A stretch of 64,000 nucleotides of DNA from Legionella sp. PC1000 (GTDB taxonomy: Bacteria > Pseudomonadota > Gammaproteobacteria > Legionellales > Legionellaceae). Numbering within the stretch: position 1 is the stretch's first letter; each line of letters opens with the position of its first letter. Position numbers and translations under genes: made by a program. This document shows positions 1 through 9,176 of the stretch, piece by piece. The stretch is from NCBI RefSeq assembly GCF_014109805.1, contig NZ_CP059400.1, forward strand, positions 2,016,001-2,080,000, written 5' to 3'. The notes beneath the pieces were generated by a model. It did no database searches and was not told the origin of the DNA. It saw nothing but the letters and a program-made list of their open reading frames with translations.

Positions 1-393
1 AACACAGATGGGTAAGTCTTCTGAATTACAGGAAAATTGACTGCCACGCTCGTCACCACCCCAGAAAGCGAGTATTTCAGACATTTTTACACCGCGTTGA
101 AATTGCGCAGCATAATCGCGGTAATAGGGTACAAGAACATCCTCAGGGCGCATTGCATGACCTATAGCGGTTGAAATTGCTTCCTGTCCATTAATCGGGG
201 CATAAGTTCCCATTTTCCCCGTTCTTTGCAAAGCTATAGCTTTTTTATCAAAAGTCCGTGTCAGAACCATAATTTTATAAAGTTCTTTGAGCACAGAATG
301 ATCACGGGCAAAAGAAGGTAGTTGTCCGACCAATTTTCCATGTTCATTTAAAAATTGAGTATATGTAATGTCAAATTGAGCAACTGTTGCCAT
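1..393 (-). CDS. pdhA: Pyruvate dehydrogenase E1 component, alpha subunit (partial, N-terminal 131 aa)
   Basis: This is the N-terminal part of a gene that runs off the left edge. The translation begins MATVAQFDITYTQFLNEHGK and contains YKIMVLTRTFDKKA, TYAPINGQEA and VPYYRDYAAQF. These are hallmarks of the thiamine-diphosphate-dependent E1-alpha subunit of branched, alpha2beta2-type 2-oxoacid dehydrogenases, and the sequence looks most like the pyruvate-using form. The ATG is preceded by a good AAGGAGCC ribosome binding site. The enzyme decarboxylates pyruvate and passes the acetyl group to the lipoyl E2. The E1-beta and E2 genes would be expected further left, outside the window. It is transcribed divergently from pabB. 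The exact 2-oxoacid substrate cannot be fixed from this fragment. Confidence 0.88.
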   Translation of the reverse strand, partial: MATVAQFDITYTQFLNEHGKLVGQLPSFARDHSVLKELYKIMVLTRTFDKKAIALQRTGKMGTYAPINGQEAISTAIGHAMRPEDVLVPYYRDYAAQFQRGVKMSEILAFWGGDERGSQFSCNSEDLPICV

Positions 394-489
394 ACAAGGC
401 TCCTTGTCAATAAAGCGTTTGCATAGCATACTCACAAATTAATTCAAAAACCAGAGAATTAGTGTTGAATTCGTGTTACAGAATGAAGT

Positions 490-516
490 ATTTGTAGCTC
501 TATGCAGGCTACAAAT
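490..516. repeat. Short GTAG-type hairpin upstream of pabB
   Basis: An 8-bp inverted repeat, ATTTGTAG and CTACAAAT, encloses an 11-nt loop between the divergent pdhA and pabB genes. It resembles a minimal form of the GTAG(CC)...(GG)CTAC palindromes at 23161 and 26918. Function unknown; it lies in the likely pabB 5' untranslated region. Confidence 0.5.
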
Positions 517-550
517 ATAAATTTTTATAAAATTACCTAAGAGGAACATT

Positions 551-1873
551 TTGAGCCAATTTGTATTATATTCATTAGACTATCATGATTCGTTGCATGA
601 GTATTACCAAAAATTATTTCATTTACCTGGTTTTGTTCTTTTAGAAAGTACAGATCGCGCTTATGGGCGTTATGATATTATCAGTGCCTATCCTTATGAT
701 TTTATTCAAATCGATCAAAATGCTGAGGATTTACCAAATTTATTAAAAAAAATAAGTCTGCGCTTATCGCCAATATCCTCTGCGGCGGATCTTCCTTTTC
801 AAGGCGGTGCTTTGGGTTATATTTCTTACGATCTTGGAGCAAAGTTATTAGGAATAGATTCCTGCATACACCCTACATTAGAAAATATGCCTTTGTTAGA
901 TCTTGGTTTGTATGATTGGGCAATTATCGTAGACCATCATAATAAAACCGTAACCGTATTTGCGGCAAATACACATCAATCAACAGCTATAATTGTTGAT
1001 GAAGTATTGGAGTTGTGGAATAACCCTGCGAAACAACAGGATAATGCAGCTATTAAAGGTGATTTTACTCCTTTGATGAGCAAACCAAATTACATCAAAG
1101 CATTTTCTTCAGTTTACCAATTTCTAAAAGAAGGAAGGAGTTATCAGGTCAATCTGACTCAGCCATTTCACGTTGGTTATGAAGGGGACAGTTGGACTTT
1201 TTATAAAAAAGTTTGTTTGAAAAACCCTGTTCCTTATGCTGCTTTTTTACGAACAGCCCATGCTGATATTTTAAGTTTCTCCCCTGAACGGTTTCTATTG
1301 CATGAAGAGGGTAAATTAGTAACATCTCCTATTAAAGGGACAATAGGGCGCTCCACTAACCGTATGGAAGATGAAGAATTAAAAAGTAAATTGGCATCAT
1401 GTGAAAAAAATCGAGCTGAGAATGTCATGATAGTTGATTTGTCGAGAAATGACTTAGGTAAAATTGCTCAACCAGGTTCAGTACACGTAACGAGTTTATG
1501 TGAGGTGCAAAGCTATAATTCAGTACATCATTTAGTAAGTACAATTGAAGCTCAATGCTCCGCTGCAATTCTGCCATTTGATGCATTTTTATCTTGTTTT
1601 CCTGGTGGTTCTATTACAGGAGCGCCAAAAGCTGAGTCTATACGAATTATTCATGAACAAGAGTGTTATGCACGAGGCATTTATTGTGGCTCCATAGGTT
1701 ATTTTTCCCGGCATGGGCGCTTTGATACGAACATTGCTATTCGCACGGTTACAGCCAAAGAGAATACGTTACATTTAGCTGCTGGTGGTGGAATAGTGAT
1801 TGACTCAAACTGGGAAGATGAATATCGTGAATGTTTTATCAAAATAGCAGCGGTTATTAATGGACTTAAATGA
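551..1873 (+). CDS. pabB: Aminodeoxychorismate synthase component I
   Basis: A 440-residue chorismate-utilising enzyme. It would convert chorismate plus ammonia, supplied by the PabA glutamine amidotransferase, to 4-amino-4-deoxychorismate for folate synthesis. The C-terminal chorismate-binding domain shows SFSPERFLL, PIKGTIGR, NVMIVDLSRNDLGK and PGGSITGAPK. The lysine in PIKGT is the residue that separates PabB from TrpE, which has alanine there, so PabB is preferred over anthranilate synthase. The start is TTG with an AAGAGGAA site just upstream. The end overlaps the next gene by 14 bases, indicating a two-gene operon. PabA and PabC are not in this window. Confidence 0.92.
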   Translation: MSQFVLYSLDYHDSLHEYYQKLFHLPGFVLLESTDRAYGRYDIISAYPYDFIQIDQNAEDLPNLLKKISLRLSPISSAADLPFQGGALGYISYDLGAKLLGIDSCIHPTLENMPLLDLGLYDWAIIVDHHNKTVTVFAANTHQSTAIIVDEVLELWNNPAKQQDNAAIKGDFTPLMSKPNYIKAFSSVYQFLKEGRSYQVNLTQPFHVGYEGDSWTFYKKVCLKNPVPYAAFLRTAHADILSFSPERFLLHEEGKLVTSPIKGTIGRSTNRMEDEELKSKLASCEKNRAENVMIVDLSRNDLGKIAQPGSVHVTSLCEVQSYNSVHHLVSTIEAQCSAAILPFDAFLSCFPGGSITGAPKAESIRIIHEQECYARGIYCGSIGYFSRHGRFDTNIAIRTVTAKENTLHLAAGGGIVIDSNWEDEYRECFIKIAAVINGLK

Positions 1874-2363
1874 AATTAAAGGAAAAAAACTGACACATTC
1901 GGCTGTGGTTGTCTTGTATGAGCAATTATCTGATTCATTGATTCTGACACAACGTAGCGATAAATTGCGTGCGCATCCAGGAGAAATTTGTTTCCCAGGA
2001 GGTACCTGGGAAGAAGGAGATGAAAACTATTATGCTACTGCACTTAGAGAGTTGTATGAAGAGTTAGGAATTACCCAGGATCGTATCACTTTGATAAAAG
2101 AATTAAATATTCAAAAAACCCTTTTAGGGAAGATTATTCATCCTTGGTTTGCACGTATTGAAACGGTTCATCCTTACCAATTAAATGCTCAAGAAGTAAC
2201 TCGTTTAATATCGATTCCAATGGCATTAGTCCAAGATGCCCAAAATTATAAAGATTTTATAGTTGAACGCAATGGCCGTCGTTATGCTACTTGTGAATTC
2301 ACTGGAAATAAAGATTGGGTGTGGGGTGCGACCGCTCGCATAATGAGACAATTGGTAAAATAA
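1860..2363 (+). CDS. Nudix hydrolase, CoA pyrophosphatase (NudL) type
   Basis: A 167-residue Nudix protein. The stretch ILTQRSDKLRAHPGEICFPG followed by ALRELYEELGI is the signature of the CoA-cleaving NudL/YeaB branch, where the LLTxRSxxLRxHxGxxxFPGG block precedes an atypical Nudix box. The first glycine of the canonical GX5E motif is a threonine here, as tolerated in this subfamily. The predicted reaction is hydrolysis of CoA or its thioesters to 4'-phosphopantetheine and 3',5'-ADP. The ATG overlaps the end of pabB. The substrate is inferred from the subfamily motif. Confidence 0.82.
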   Translation: MDLNEIKGKKLTHSAVVVLYEQLSDSLILTQRSDKLRAHPGEICFPGGTWEEGDENYYATALRELYEELGITQDRITLIKELNIQKTLLGKIIHPWFARIETVHPYQLNAQEVTRLISIPMALVQDAQNYKDFIVERNGRRYATCEFTGNKDWVWGATARIMRQLVK

Positions 2364-2477
2364 CACGTGCTAGAAAGAGTATCTTTATTTTGATTTTTGA
2401 TGAAGAATATCCTGTGGTAAATTGGAACGAATCCAGGAAATAAGTTTCGCTTTTGCTCTCGGACCTGCTTTCTCTTT

Positions 2478-2572
2478 CTCACATCTCTGCCTACGCCCCG
2501 CGGCTTGTCCGTGGGGTCCAGTGTTTTAGCTGCAGATCGTTCTGGATCCCGCGGACAAGCCGCGGGACGTAG
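2478..2572. repeat. Large nested palindromic repeat, copy 1
   Basis: The left arm (CCGCGGCTTGTCCGTGGGG, then TCCAG) is the reverse complement of the right arm (CTGGATCCCGCGGACAAG, then CCGCGGG). Each arm itself folds because CCGCGG flanks CTTGT. The same sequence, starting CTCACATCTCTGCCTACGCC, recurs at 8981, 21397 and 29094. It is GC-rich against an AT-rich background and sits between the 3' ends of nudL and fadD. Confidence 0.85.
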
Positions 2573-2588
2573 TAAGCAAGTATTGAAT

Positions 2589-4301
2589 TTATATAGTAAC
2601 GGCTGGTTTTTCTTCCGGGAGACTTGGTGATGCAGCATGAGAATCTTTAAGTGCTCGACGAAGAATTTTTCCCACATTTGTTTTAGGAAGCTCATCGTAA
2701 AATTCAACTAGCCTTGGAACTTTATAAGCTGTTAGGTGTTCTCGACAATAAGCAATCACTTGTTCTTCGGTTAAATCGGGATCTTTTTTTACAATGCATG
2801 CTTTAACACGTTCCCCCGATTCCTTGTCCACCACACCAACAACGCCCACCTCCAAAACGCCAGGATGCATTGCAATTACTTGTTCTACTTCATTTGGATA
2901 AACGTTAAATCCTGAGACAAGTAACATGTCTTTTTTTCGATCGACTAGATAAATAAAGCCTTCTTCATCCATTTTACCAATGTCCCCGGTTTTTAAATAA
3001 CCATTTTTAGTGAACACCAATGCGGTTTCATCAGGTCGTTTCCAATATCCTGGGGTGACTTGAGGTCCTTTAACGCAAATTTCCCCGCTTGTTCCTATAG
3101 GTACTTCATGTTCATCATCATCAAGAATAATGACATCTGTAGAGGGAACAGGCACTCCTATACTTCCATTATATTCAGTCAGATTCATAGGATTCATAAT
3201 GGCAGCAGGACTGGTTTCAGTTAATCCATAAGCTTCTAATACAGGTGTTTTGGTGACTTCATGCCATTTAAGTGCCACACTTTTTTGCAATGCCATACCA
3301 CCTGCAAGTGAAATTTTTAGGTTGCTGAAATCAACTTCTTTAAAATCAGGCTGGTTTAGTAAACCATTAAACAGAGTATTAACTCCCGTAATTGCTGAAA
3401 AACGCACTTTTTTGATTTCTTTAACAAAGTGCTTCATATCACGGGGATTTGTAATCAGGACATTTTTTGCTCCTTGTTTTAAAAAGGTCAAACAATTCGC
3501 TGTAAGAGAGAAAATATGATAGAGAGGTATCGCTGTAATAATCGTTTCGTCACCATTTAATCCTACTATAGGCTTAATCCACGCTTCAGCTTGCAGGACA
3601 TTGGAGATCATATTTCTATGAGTTAAAATAGCGCCTTTTGCTACACCTGTCGTACCACCGGTATATTGCAAAAAGGCAATATCGTCATGACCTAACGCTA
3701 CATGATGTAACGTCGATTGTTTCCCTTCAAGCAAAGTATAATTAAAAGCTACCGCATGAGGGATATTATAAGCAGGTACCATTTTTTTTATGTATTTAAT
3801 TATCGAATTGATAATAATTCGTTTCGGAGTTGGAAATAGATCTGCTATTTCAGTCACAATGACATGTTTTAATGTAGGAATGGAGCTTAACGCCTTTTCT
3901 ACAGTTTTTGCAAAATTAGCAAGCACAATAATTGCTTCAGCACCTGAGTCATTCATCTGATGAATAAGCTCATCTGTGGTGTAAAGTGGATTTGTATTAA
4001 CAACAATATAACCTGCGCGTAAGATGCCGAATAAGGCTACTGGGTATTGAAGAACATTGGGAAGCATGATTGCTATCCGAGCTCCTTTCTCCAGTTTGAG
4101 CTGTTGAAGATAAGCAGCAAAATCTCGACTTAACTCATCCAATTCGCCAAACGTAATACCACTCCCTAAATTGGTATACGCGGTTTTTTTAGCATAACGC
4201 GAGCAGGATTCTTTAAACAAATCTACGAGGGAAGAATACTGACTTGCGTCAATTTCATGTGGGACTCCTTTCTGATATTGTTCAAACCACCGTTTATCCA
4301 C
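2589..4301 (-). CDS. fadD: Long-chain fatty-acid-CoA ligase
   Basis: A 570-residue AMP-forming acyl-CoA synthetase, close in length to E. coli FadD. The AMP-binding P-loop motif YTGGTTGVAKGA lies in the first half. The C-terminal part has the fatty-acyl synthetase signature GYLKTGDIG with DRKKDMLLVSGFNVYPNEVE, and the adenylation lysine in PKTNVGKILRR. It activates exogenous or recycled fatty acids to acyl-CoA at the inner membrane. Translation appears to start at GTG, with AAGGA a few bases upstream. It is divergent from minC. A palindromic repeat lies 16 bases beyond the stop codon. Confidence 0.93.
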   Translation of the reverse strand: MDKRWFEQYQKGVPHEIDASQYSSLVDLFKESCSRYAKKTAYTNLGSGITFGELDELSRDFAAYLQQLKLEKGARIAIMLPNVLQYPVALFGILRAGYIVVNTNPLYTTDELIHQMNDSGAEAIIVLANFAKTVEKALSSIPTLKHVIVTEIADLFPTPKRIIINSIIKYIKKMVPAYNIPHAVAFNYTLLEGKQSTLHHVALGHDDIAFLQYTGGTTGVAKGAILTHRNMISNVLQAEAWIKPIVGLNGDETIITAIPLYHIFSLTANCLTFLKQGAKNVLITNPRDMKHFVKEIKKVRFSAITGVNTLFNGLLNQPDFKEVDFSNLKISLAGGMALQKSVALKWHEVTKTPVLEAYGLTETSPAAIMNPMNLTEYNGSIGVPVPSTDVIILDDDEHEVPIGTSGEICVKGPQVTPGYWKRPDETALVFTKNGYLKTGDIGKMDEEGFIYLVDRKKDMLLVSGFNVYPNEVEQVIAMHPGVLEVGVVGVVDKESGERVKACIVKKDPDLTEEQVIAYCREHLTAYKVPRLVEFYDELPKTNVGKILRRALKDSHAASPSLPEEKPAVTI

Positions 4302-4357
4302 CTTAATATCCTTCTGTTATTGGTTTTCACATGTTAGTATAAACAAAAATATCGGTT

Positions 4358-5077
4358 ATGGATATCATACTCATGGGTGAAAATACAACACAAACTCAAG
4401 CATTTAAGTTAAAAGGTCGTCTTTATACATTTACTGTATTACAGGTGTTAAATACGAACGCTGATGTTTTTTCGCAACAACTTGATGATACTATTGCCAA
4501 AGCACCTAAGTTATTTGAGCATACACCTGTTGTTTTTGACCTGTCTGCAGTACACCAATTAGAATTTGATTTACAGTCTTTACTCCAGAGTGCGCGTGCG
4601 CATGGTATGATTCCTGTTGCCATTCAAGGAGGGAGTGTATTGCATAATACTCTGGCTCAATGTCATGATTTAGCTGTATTGCATGCGTCTTCAACACAAG
4701 ATAAACCTATTATTGAACAGCCGATTGAAAATAATAATCATTACGAAACAACAAAATCAATAACAAAATTAATTACTGCACCTGTACGTTCGGGGCAGCA
4801 AGTAGTGGCAAAAGGTGCCGATCTGGTGGTGACCTCTTCAGTAAGCCATGGCGCTGAATTACTGGCGGACGGTTGTATCCATGTCTATGGCGCTTTAAGG
4901 GGCAGAGCTTTGGCAGGAATCTCTGGAGATAAAGAGGCACGAATTTTTTGTCACTCCCTGGAGGCGGAATTGGTATCAATTGCTGGATTTTATCGCTTAA
5001 GTGATGCGATCGAACCTTATAATGGTCCTTGTCAAATTTATTTAATCGATGAACACATACAAATAGAGCCCTTATGA
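4358..5077 (+). CDS. minC: Septum site-determining protein MinC
   Basis: A 239-residue FtsZ-polymerisation inhibitor. An N-terminal domain (about 1-105) carries FKLKGRLYTFTVLQV. A C-terminal beta-helix domain (about 125-235) carries APVRSGQQVVAKGADLVV, HVYGALRGRALAG and EAELVSIAGFYR, the MinD/septum-binding MinC_C signature. MinD and MinE are not adjacent. A second in-frame ATG at 4373 is an alternative start; neither has a strong ribosome site. The last four bases (ATGA) overlap lpxH. Confidence 0.9.
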   Translation: MDIILMGENTTQTQAFKLKGRLYTFTVLQVLNTNADVFSQQLDDTIAKAPKLFEHTPVVFDLSAVHQLEFDLQSLLQSARAHGMIPVAIQGGSVLHNTLAQCHDLAVLHASSTQDKPIIEQPIENNNHYETTKSITKLITAPVRSGQQVVAKGADLVVTSSVSHGAELLADGCIHVYGALRGRALAGISGDKEARIFCHSLEAELVSIAGFYRLSDAIEPYNGPCQIYLIDEHIQIEPL

Positions 5078-5793
5078 TAGATGTTGTTTTTATTTCTGAT
5101 CTTCATTTGCATCCTGAAGATCAGGCCATTCAGGAACGCTTTAATCATTTTCTTGAATGGGCTCGAGTTTCTGTTAGAAATATTTATATCCTGGGTGATT
5201 TTTTTCATGTGTGGGCAGGTGATGATGCTATTGATGATTGGAGCAGGGGCATTGCGCATCAGTTATTTTCTTTAAAAAAACAAGGGATTAACTTATTTTA
5301 CATGCATGGTAATCGTGATTTCTTATTGGGAAAAACCTTTGCACGTCTGGCGGGATGGTCCATTTTATCTGAGCCGACTGTACTCCAATTGGGGTCGGAA
5401 AAAATATTGTTAGTGCATGGTGACCGGTATTGTACTAAAGATTTAGCACATCAGCGTTTTAGACGGTTAACTAGAAACAGGATATTTACTACTCTTTTTT
5501 TAAGTTTACCGCTGAAATACCGTGAGCGGTTGGTAAATCAAATACGTTATCGTAGCCAGATGAATAGCAACAAATCCATGGAAGAAATGGATGTGGTTGC
5601 TGAGGAAATTATAAAGCATATGTCATACTACCAAGTGACCCAATTAATCCATGGTCATACTCATAAACCGGGCATAACTTCTTATCAAAATAATTCTCAA
5701 AACTCAAAGCGTTATGTCCTGAGTGATTGGGATGACAAACCCCATCTGTTGTGTTATCATAATACAAAGGGGCTCTATTTTGCTCATTTGTAA
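5074..5793 (+). CDS. lpxH: UDP-2,3-diacylglucosamine diphosphatase
   Basis: A 239-residue calcineurin-like metallophosphoesterase that cleaves UDP-2,3-diacylglucosamine to lipid X in lipid A synthesis. All metal-ligand blocks are visible: FISDLHLHP (DxH), LGDFFHVWAGDD, MHGNRDFLLG, LVHGDRYCTKD and LIHGHTHKPG. The length equals the family norm (about 240). It overlaps minC by 4 bases, so translation is probably coupled. A possible effector gene follows after 20 bases. Confidence 0.95.
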   Translation: MIDVVFISDLHLHPEDQAIQERFNHFLEWARVSVRNIYILGDFFHVWAGDDAIDDWSRGIAHQLFSLKKQGINLFYMHGNRDFLLGKTFARLAGWSILSEPTVLQLGSEKILLVHGDRYCTKDLAHQRFRRLTRNRIFTTLFLSLPLKYRERLVNQIRYRSQMNSNKSMEEMDVVAEEIIKHMSYYQVTQLIHGHTHKPGITSYQNNSQNSKRYVLSDWDDKPHLLCYHNTKGLYFAHL

Positions 5794-5813
5794 TTTTTTT
5801 AGAGAGGCTGGCT

Positions 5814-6668
5814 ATGACTCAAAGTAAAAAAGATGAACTTGAAAGAAAAAAAGAAGAGGCGAATAAAGAGCTTGAAGAAGACATAGATCGGATCAATAAA
5901 GAAGAAAGTAAGAAAAAGCAAGACGAATCACTTGAAGCTGCACGATTTAAACATCAGCAAGAGTGGGCTAAGGTTATGGATGAGTTGAGAGAAAAACATA
6001 AAAGCATAAGCAAGAAAACAGGTAAAGAATCAACTCTTTGGGAAGACGTAATGGCGGAAGCTGACGATGTGATTAATTCAGAACAAACCTCCATCAATGA
6101 CTGGCGCTCTAATATGATGTCCTTGCTAAATTTCTTTTCGAGACTTAATAAAGCAATGAATACATCGTCAACCCAGGTTGCTGGTGAAGCAGTAGATCGT
6201 ATAAAGAAGGCTACCCACGAAATACCTATAGTTAGATCAATAACACATCCTAAAGAGTTTATATATGAAGGACTTAAATCAGCCATACTTCATAAAATTA
6301 AAGGCGACAAAGATATAAGCGTAGATGGCTTTAAACAGAAAGTTACGTTTAAGGATGGGAAAGTTGACATCGCTCCTTTAACTGATAAGAATGGTAATCC
6401 CTTACCCAAGCAACGCGACCAGTATGGAAGAGAAACCGAAAATGAAGCAGATAAAGCATTTAAAAAATTGGTTGATCTTTGGTTACAAGAAAACGATTAT
6501 GTAATGGACTCTCAAACAAAAATTTATAAGCATTATCCGGATGGTACGCCATTAACTCAAAAAGATTTTGATGAATTACATAAGGGTTTAGGTAAGTTTT
6601 TAAAAGAAACCGCTTCCTTTAAATTTGAGGAACAAGAGAGCTTGCAATCAGGACTGACTCATAGTTAA
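5814..6668 (+). CDS. Hypothetical coiled-coil protein, candidate Dot/Icm effector
   Basis: A 284-residue protein of no domain I can name. Residues 1-70 are extremely charged (Lys/Glu runs such as ELERKKEEANKELEED) and should form a coiled coil. There is no signal peptide and no membrane segment. The C-terminus contains FKFEEQESLQ about 15 residues from the end. Such a glutamate-rich patch (E-block) near the C-terminus is typical of Dot/Icm type IV substrates. From memory, L. pneumophila carries the effector RavY next to lpxH and miaE, so this may be its orthologue; I could not verify that. An AGAGG site precedes the ATG, and the gene follows lpxH closely. Confidence 0.6.
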   Translation: MTQSKKDELERKKEEANKELEEDIDRINKEESKKKQDESLEAARFKHQQEWAKVMDELREKHKSISKKTGKESTLWEDVMAEADDVINSEQTSINDWRSNMMSLLNFFSRLNKAMNTSSTQVAGEAVDRIKKATHEIPIVRSITHPKEFIYEGLKSAILHKIKGDKDISVDGFKQKVTFKDGKVDIAPLTDKNGNPLPKQRDQYGRETENEADKAFKKLVDLWLQENDYVMDSQTKIYKHYPDGTPLTQKDFDELHKGLGKFLKETASFKFEEQESLQSGLTHS

Positions 6669-6687
6669 TCTTTATTAAGCTAATCCT

Positions 6688-7314
6688 TTAATGAGATTGC
6701 GGTATTCCGCTATGAAAGCGAAATACCGTATCAGTTGCTAAAATAAAATCATTTTCTAAAGATAAAAACAAATTCAGACGTTGCTCTATATCCCCGCCAT
6801 ATAATTTTGCCAAGCGCAGATAGTCTTCAAAATGACGGGCTTCTGATCGAATTAAAGTAGCGTAAAACTTTACTAAGTCCTGATCCTCAAGATAGGGGAT
6901 GAGTGCATGAAAACGCTCACAAGAACGGGCCTCAATAATGGCACCAATTATCAGCTGATCGCATAAGCGCTGAAGGACATTCCTGCTGGTAACCTGCTTA
7001 TGCATGTGAGTCGCATATCCTGATGGTTGCAAGGGACAAAATTGAATACCTTTTTGGGTCATCAGGTTAATGACTTTTTCAAAATGAAGTAACTCCTCCC
7101 GAGCTAAAGGCGACATTACCTCAACCAGTTCCTTTTTTTCCGGATACTTGCTGATAAAATTAATTGCAGTTGCTGCAGCTTTACGTTCACAATGTGCATG
7201 ATCAATTAATAATAAAGGAATATGCTCCGCAGCGAAATCCAACCATACTTGCGGTGTTGTTATTTGGAGAAAATCATTTAATAATTGTAAATCAATATCT
7301 AATCGTTTTAACAT
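6688..7314 (-). CDS. miaE: tRNA-(ms2io6A)-hydroxylase
   Basis: A 208-residue non-haem diiron hydroxylase that hydroxylates the isopentenyl group of ms2i6A at tRNA position 37. Ferritin-like helices carry the iron ligands: HAHCERKAA, REELLHFEKV, EARSCERFHAL and SEARHFEDYLRL, spaced as in MiaE. It is convergent with the preceding gene, with only 19 bases between stop codons. The long spacer to the next plus-strand gene (7315-7507) holds divergent upstream regions. Confidence 0.92.
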   Translation of the reverse strand: MLKRLDIDLQLLNDFLQITTPQVWLDFAAEHIPLLLIDHAHCERKAAATAINFISKYPEKKELVEVMSPLAREELLHFEKVINLMTQKGIQFCPLQPSGYATHMHKQVTSRNVLQRLCDQLIIGAIIEARSCERFHALIPYLEDQDLVKFYATLIRSEARHFEDYLRLAKLYGGDIEQRLNLFLSLENDFILATDTVFRFHSGIPQSH

Positions 7315-7507
7315 CTGTGAAATACACTATACTTATCAAATAAAATGTCTTATATCATAGGATCTTTTTACAATTCTACTATTTTGGTCCTCAAGCTTTG
7401 ATTTTTATGATCTGATTTTGTGCGCTGCGAAAAATCAAAGCCATGTGGTTCAATCTAGCGAATTGCAGACAGGCTCTATACTTTGAAAAATTTGAATTGG
7501 ATGAAAA

Positions 7508-8386
7508 ATGAACGGGGAAGAAATTGATAATGAATTAAGCAATTGGTTTTCAACTTACGGAATAATAACAGCTGAACGTATATTAGGTAGGTACCAAGTC
7601 AATCTAGCACAAACCGAATTAGTTGTAGCTATTAAAAGTCCATTTAGTTTTTATCATCGAATGCTGCAGGTTCCACTAAAAAGTGTACTTAATGGAATCA
7701 TTTTGCAACAAGCAAATGATTATCATGTGTATGTACAAAAATTATTTATTGATTATTTATTGTCTGGAGAAAATTCTAAAGATGAAGAAGCCCAAGGTGC
7801 TGCAACACGTGAAGTTATAGAAAAAGAACGACAGCAATTAGTAGCGCTAGGTGATGAGTTTAATAATGTGCAAGGAGAACATGCCCATTTCATTGCTGCC
7901 AGTCAGGCTGTTTTGATAAAAATAGCTCAAGTGTTCAATACGGAATTGGAAAAGGCGATCACCACATTAAAGAGCGTACTTAAGAGTTCTGGCTTTTCAG
8001 AGAAAAAAAGTAAAATCCGACAGGCAATTAATCATGCTTTGATCTATTGCAATATGGCAGAAGTCCAAAACAATAAATATATTTTTATAGATAAAATGAA
8101 TGAGGTTCTCAATGCATCATTATCGGAAGATTTAAAGGAGAAAATTATAAGTATTTTGTCCGAAATTTTGCAAATGGATATGGATTTTGATGAGCAGATA
8201 AGTGATTTTGTTGCACAAACTGAAGAATTAAGCAGGTCGGCTAATTCCTACCGCACTCAATTTTATGAGACAATCCTTCGCGTTGTTGAATTGTTAAAAT
8301 CATTGCCTGAGTACAAAATTGATCCTGAGCAAGATGCCATAAATAGAGAGCCTTTATACTTTGATAAGAACATTGGCGCATTATGA
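7508..8386 (+). CDS. Hypothetical protein, helical
   Basis: A 292-residue protein I do not recognise. It has no signal peptide or membrane helix. The sequence is mostly amphipathic helix, with a central charged stretch (REVIEKERQQLVALGDEF) and long helical segments through about residue 270. It lies between miaE and ndk. The base composition matches its neighbours, so there is no sign of recent transfer. It is probably a Legionella-conserved cytosolic protein; function unknown. Confidence 0.7.
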   Translation: MNGEEIDNELSNWFSTYGIITAERILGRYQVNLAQTELVVAIKSPFSFYHRMLQVPLKSVLNGIILQQANDYHVYVQKLFIDYLLSGENSKDEEAQGAATREVIEKERQQLVALGDEFNNVQGEHAHFIAASQAVLIKIAQVFNTELEKAITTLKSVLKSSGFSEKKSKIRQAINHALIYCNMAEVQNNKYIFIDKMNEVLNASLSEDLKEKIISILSEILQMDMDFDEQISDFVAQTEELSRSANSYRTQFYETILRVVELLKSLPEYKIDPEQDAINREPLYFDKNIGAL

Positions 8387-8460
8387 GTTCTATTTTGATC
8401 GTTGAGATTATAATTGATAGAAAAATGAATTTATATTAGCCATATAGCCTGCATTTCATG

Positions 8461-8466
8461 TATAAT
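8461..8466 (+). promoter_or_regulatory. -10 box for ndk
   Basis: A perfect TATAAT hexamer lies 34 bases before the ndk ATG. No convincing -35 hexamer is seen at 16-18 bases upstream; the nearest candidate is TTAGCC at 8436. Confidence 0.5.
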
Positions 8467-8500
8467 ATTGCACTTTAACTAAATTCCTATGGAGTGCGTG

Positions 8501-8926
8501 ATGGCAAAAGAAACAACGTTGTCAATTATTAAACCTGATGCAGTAGCTAAATCGGTTATTGGACAAATTTATTCTCGTTTTGAAAATGCGGGCCTAAACA
8601 TAATCGCTGCAAAAATGATGCAACTTTCTCGTGAACAAGCAGAAAATTTTTATGATATTCATCGTGCACGTCCTTTCTTTAAAGATTTAGTTGAGTTCAT
8701 GATTTCTGGCCCTGTAATGGTTCAGGCATTACAAGGCGAAAGCGCTGTAATGAAAAATAGAGAAATTATGGGTGCAACAAACCCCAAAGAAGCTGCACCT
8801 GGAACCATACGTGCTGATTTTGCTGATAGTATTGATGCTAATGCAGTACATGGTTCAGACAGCCTTGAAAACGCAGCTCGTGAAATTGCCTTTTTCTTTG
8901 AACCACACGAAATTTGTGAAAGATAA
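8501..8926 (+). CDS. ndk: Nucleoside diphosphate kinase
   Basis: A 141-residue NDP kinase that transfers phosphate from ATP to NDPs through a phosphohistidine. The translation starts [17 protein letters not shown] and carries the active-site block [12 protein letters not shown]. The ATG at 8501 is chosen over an in-frame ATG at 8489 because GGAG sits 6 bases upstream of 8501 and MAKETT matches the family start. It is monocistronic or leads into the rlmN block, but a palindromic repeat lies between. Confidence 0.96.
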   Translation: MAKETTLSIIKPDAVAKSVIGQIYSRFENAGLNIIAAKMMQLSREQAENFYDIHRARPFFKDLVEFMISGPVMVQALQGESAVMKNREIMGATNPKEAAPGTIRADFADSIDANAVHGSDSLENAAREIAFFFEPHEICER

Positions 8927-8980
8927 GAAGAGTTAATGATATTAAGTTAAATTAGTTGGTTAAGCCTGTGGGTGAAGCAC

Positions 8981-9115
8981 CTGTCTCTTGATCACATCTC
9001 TGCCTACGCCCCACGGCTTGTCCGTGGGGTTCAGTGTTTTAGGGCGGCTCTTCTGGATCCCGCGGACAAGCCGCGGTACATCGGAATAGAGCTGTACTGG
9101 ATTTTAGCGATGTGT
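8981..9115. repeat. Large nested palindromic repeat, copy 2
   Basis: Same element as at 2478, here extended: it begins CTGTCTCTTGATCACATCTC and continues through CTGGATCCCGCGGACAAGCC into TCGGAATAGAGCTGTACTGG. It lies between ndk and rlmN. In one frame it reads PRLVRG...LDPADKPR, a peptide pattern seen in other copies. Confidence 0.85.
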
Positions 9116-9176
9116 AGAAGATTCAGTTCGTTGTGCCCAGGACTATTTAACTTATGTCATTAAATTTGGAGCAAGA

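Noticed and set aside
2282..2707. 141-codon minus-strand frame covering repeat copy 1
   Set aside because: It overlaps nudL and fadD ends and its middle is the palindromic repeat; no ribosome site or family.
8972..9163. 63-codon frame over repeat copy 2
   Set aside because: Entirely repeat-derived sequence; no ribosome site.
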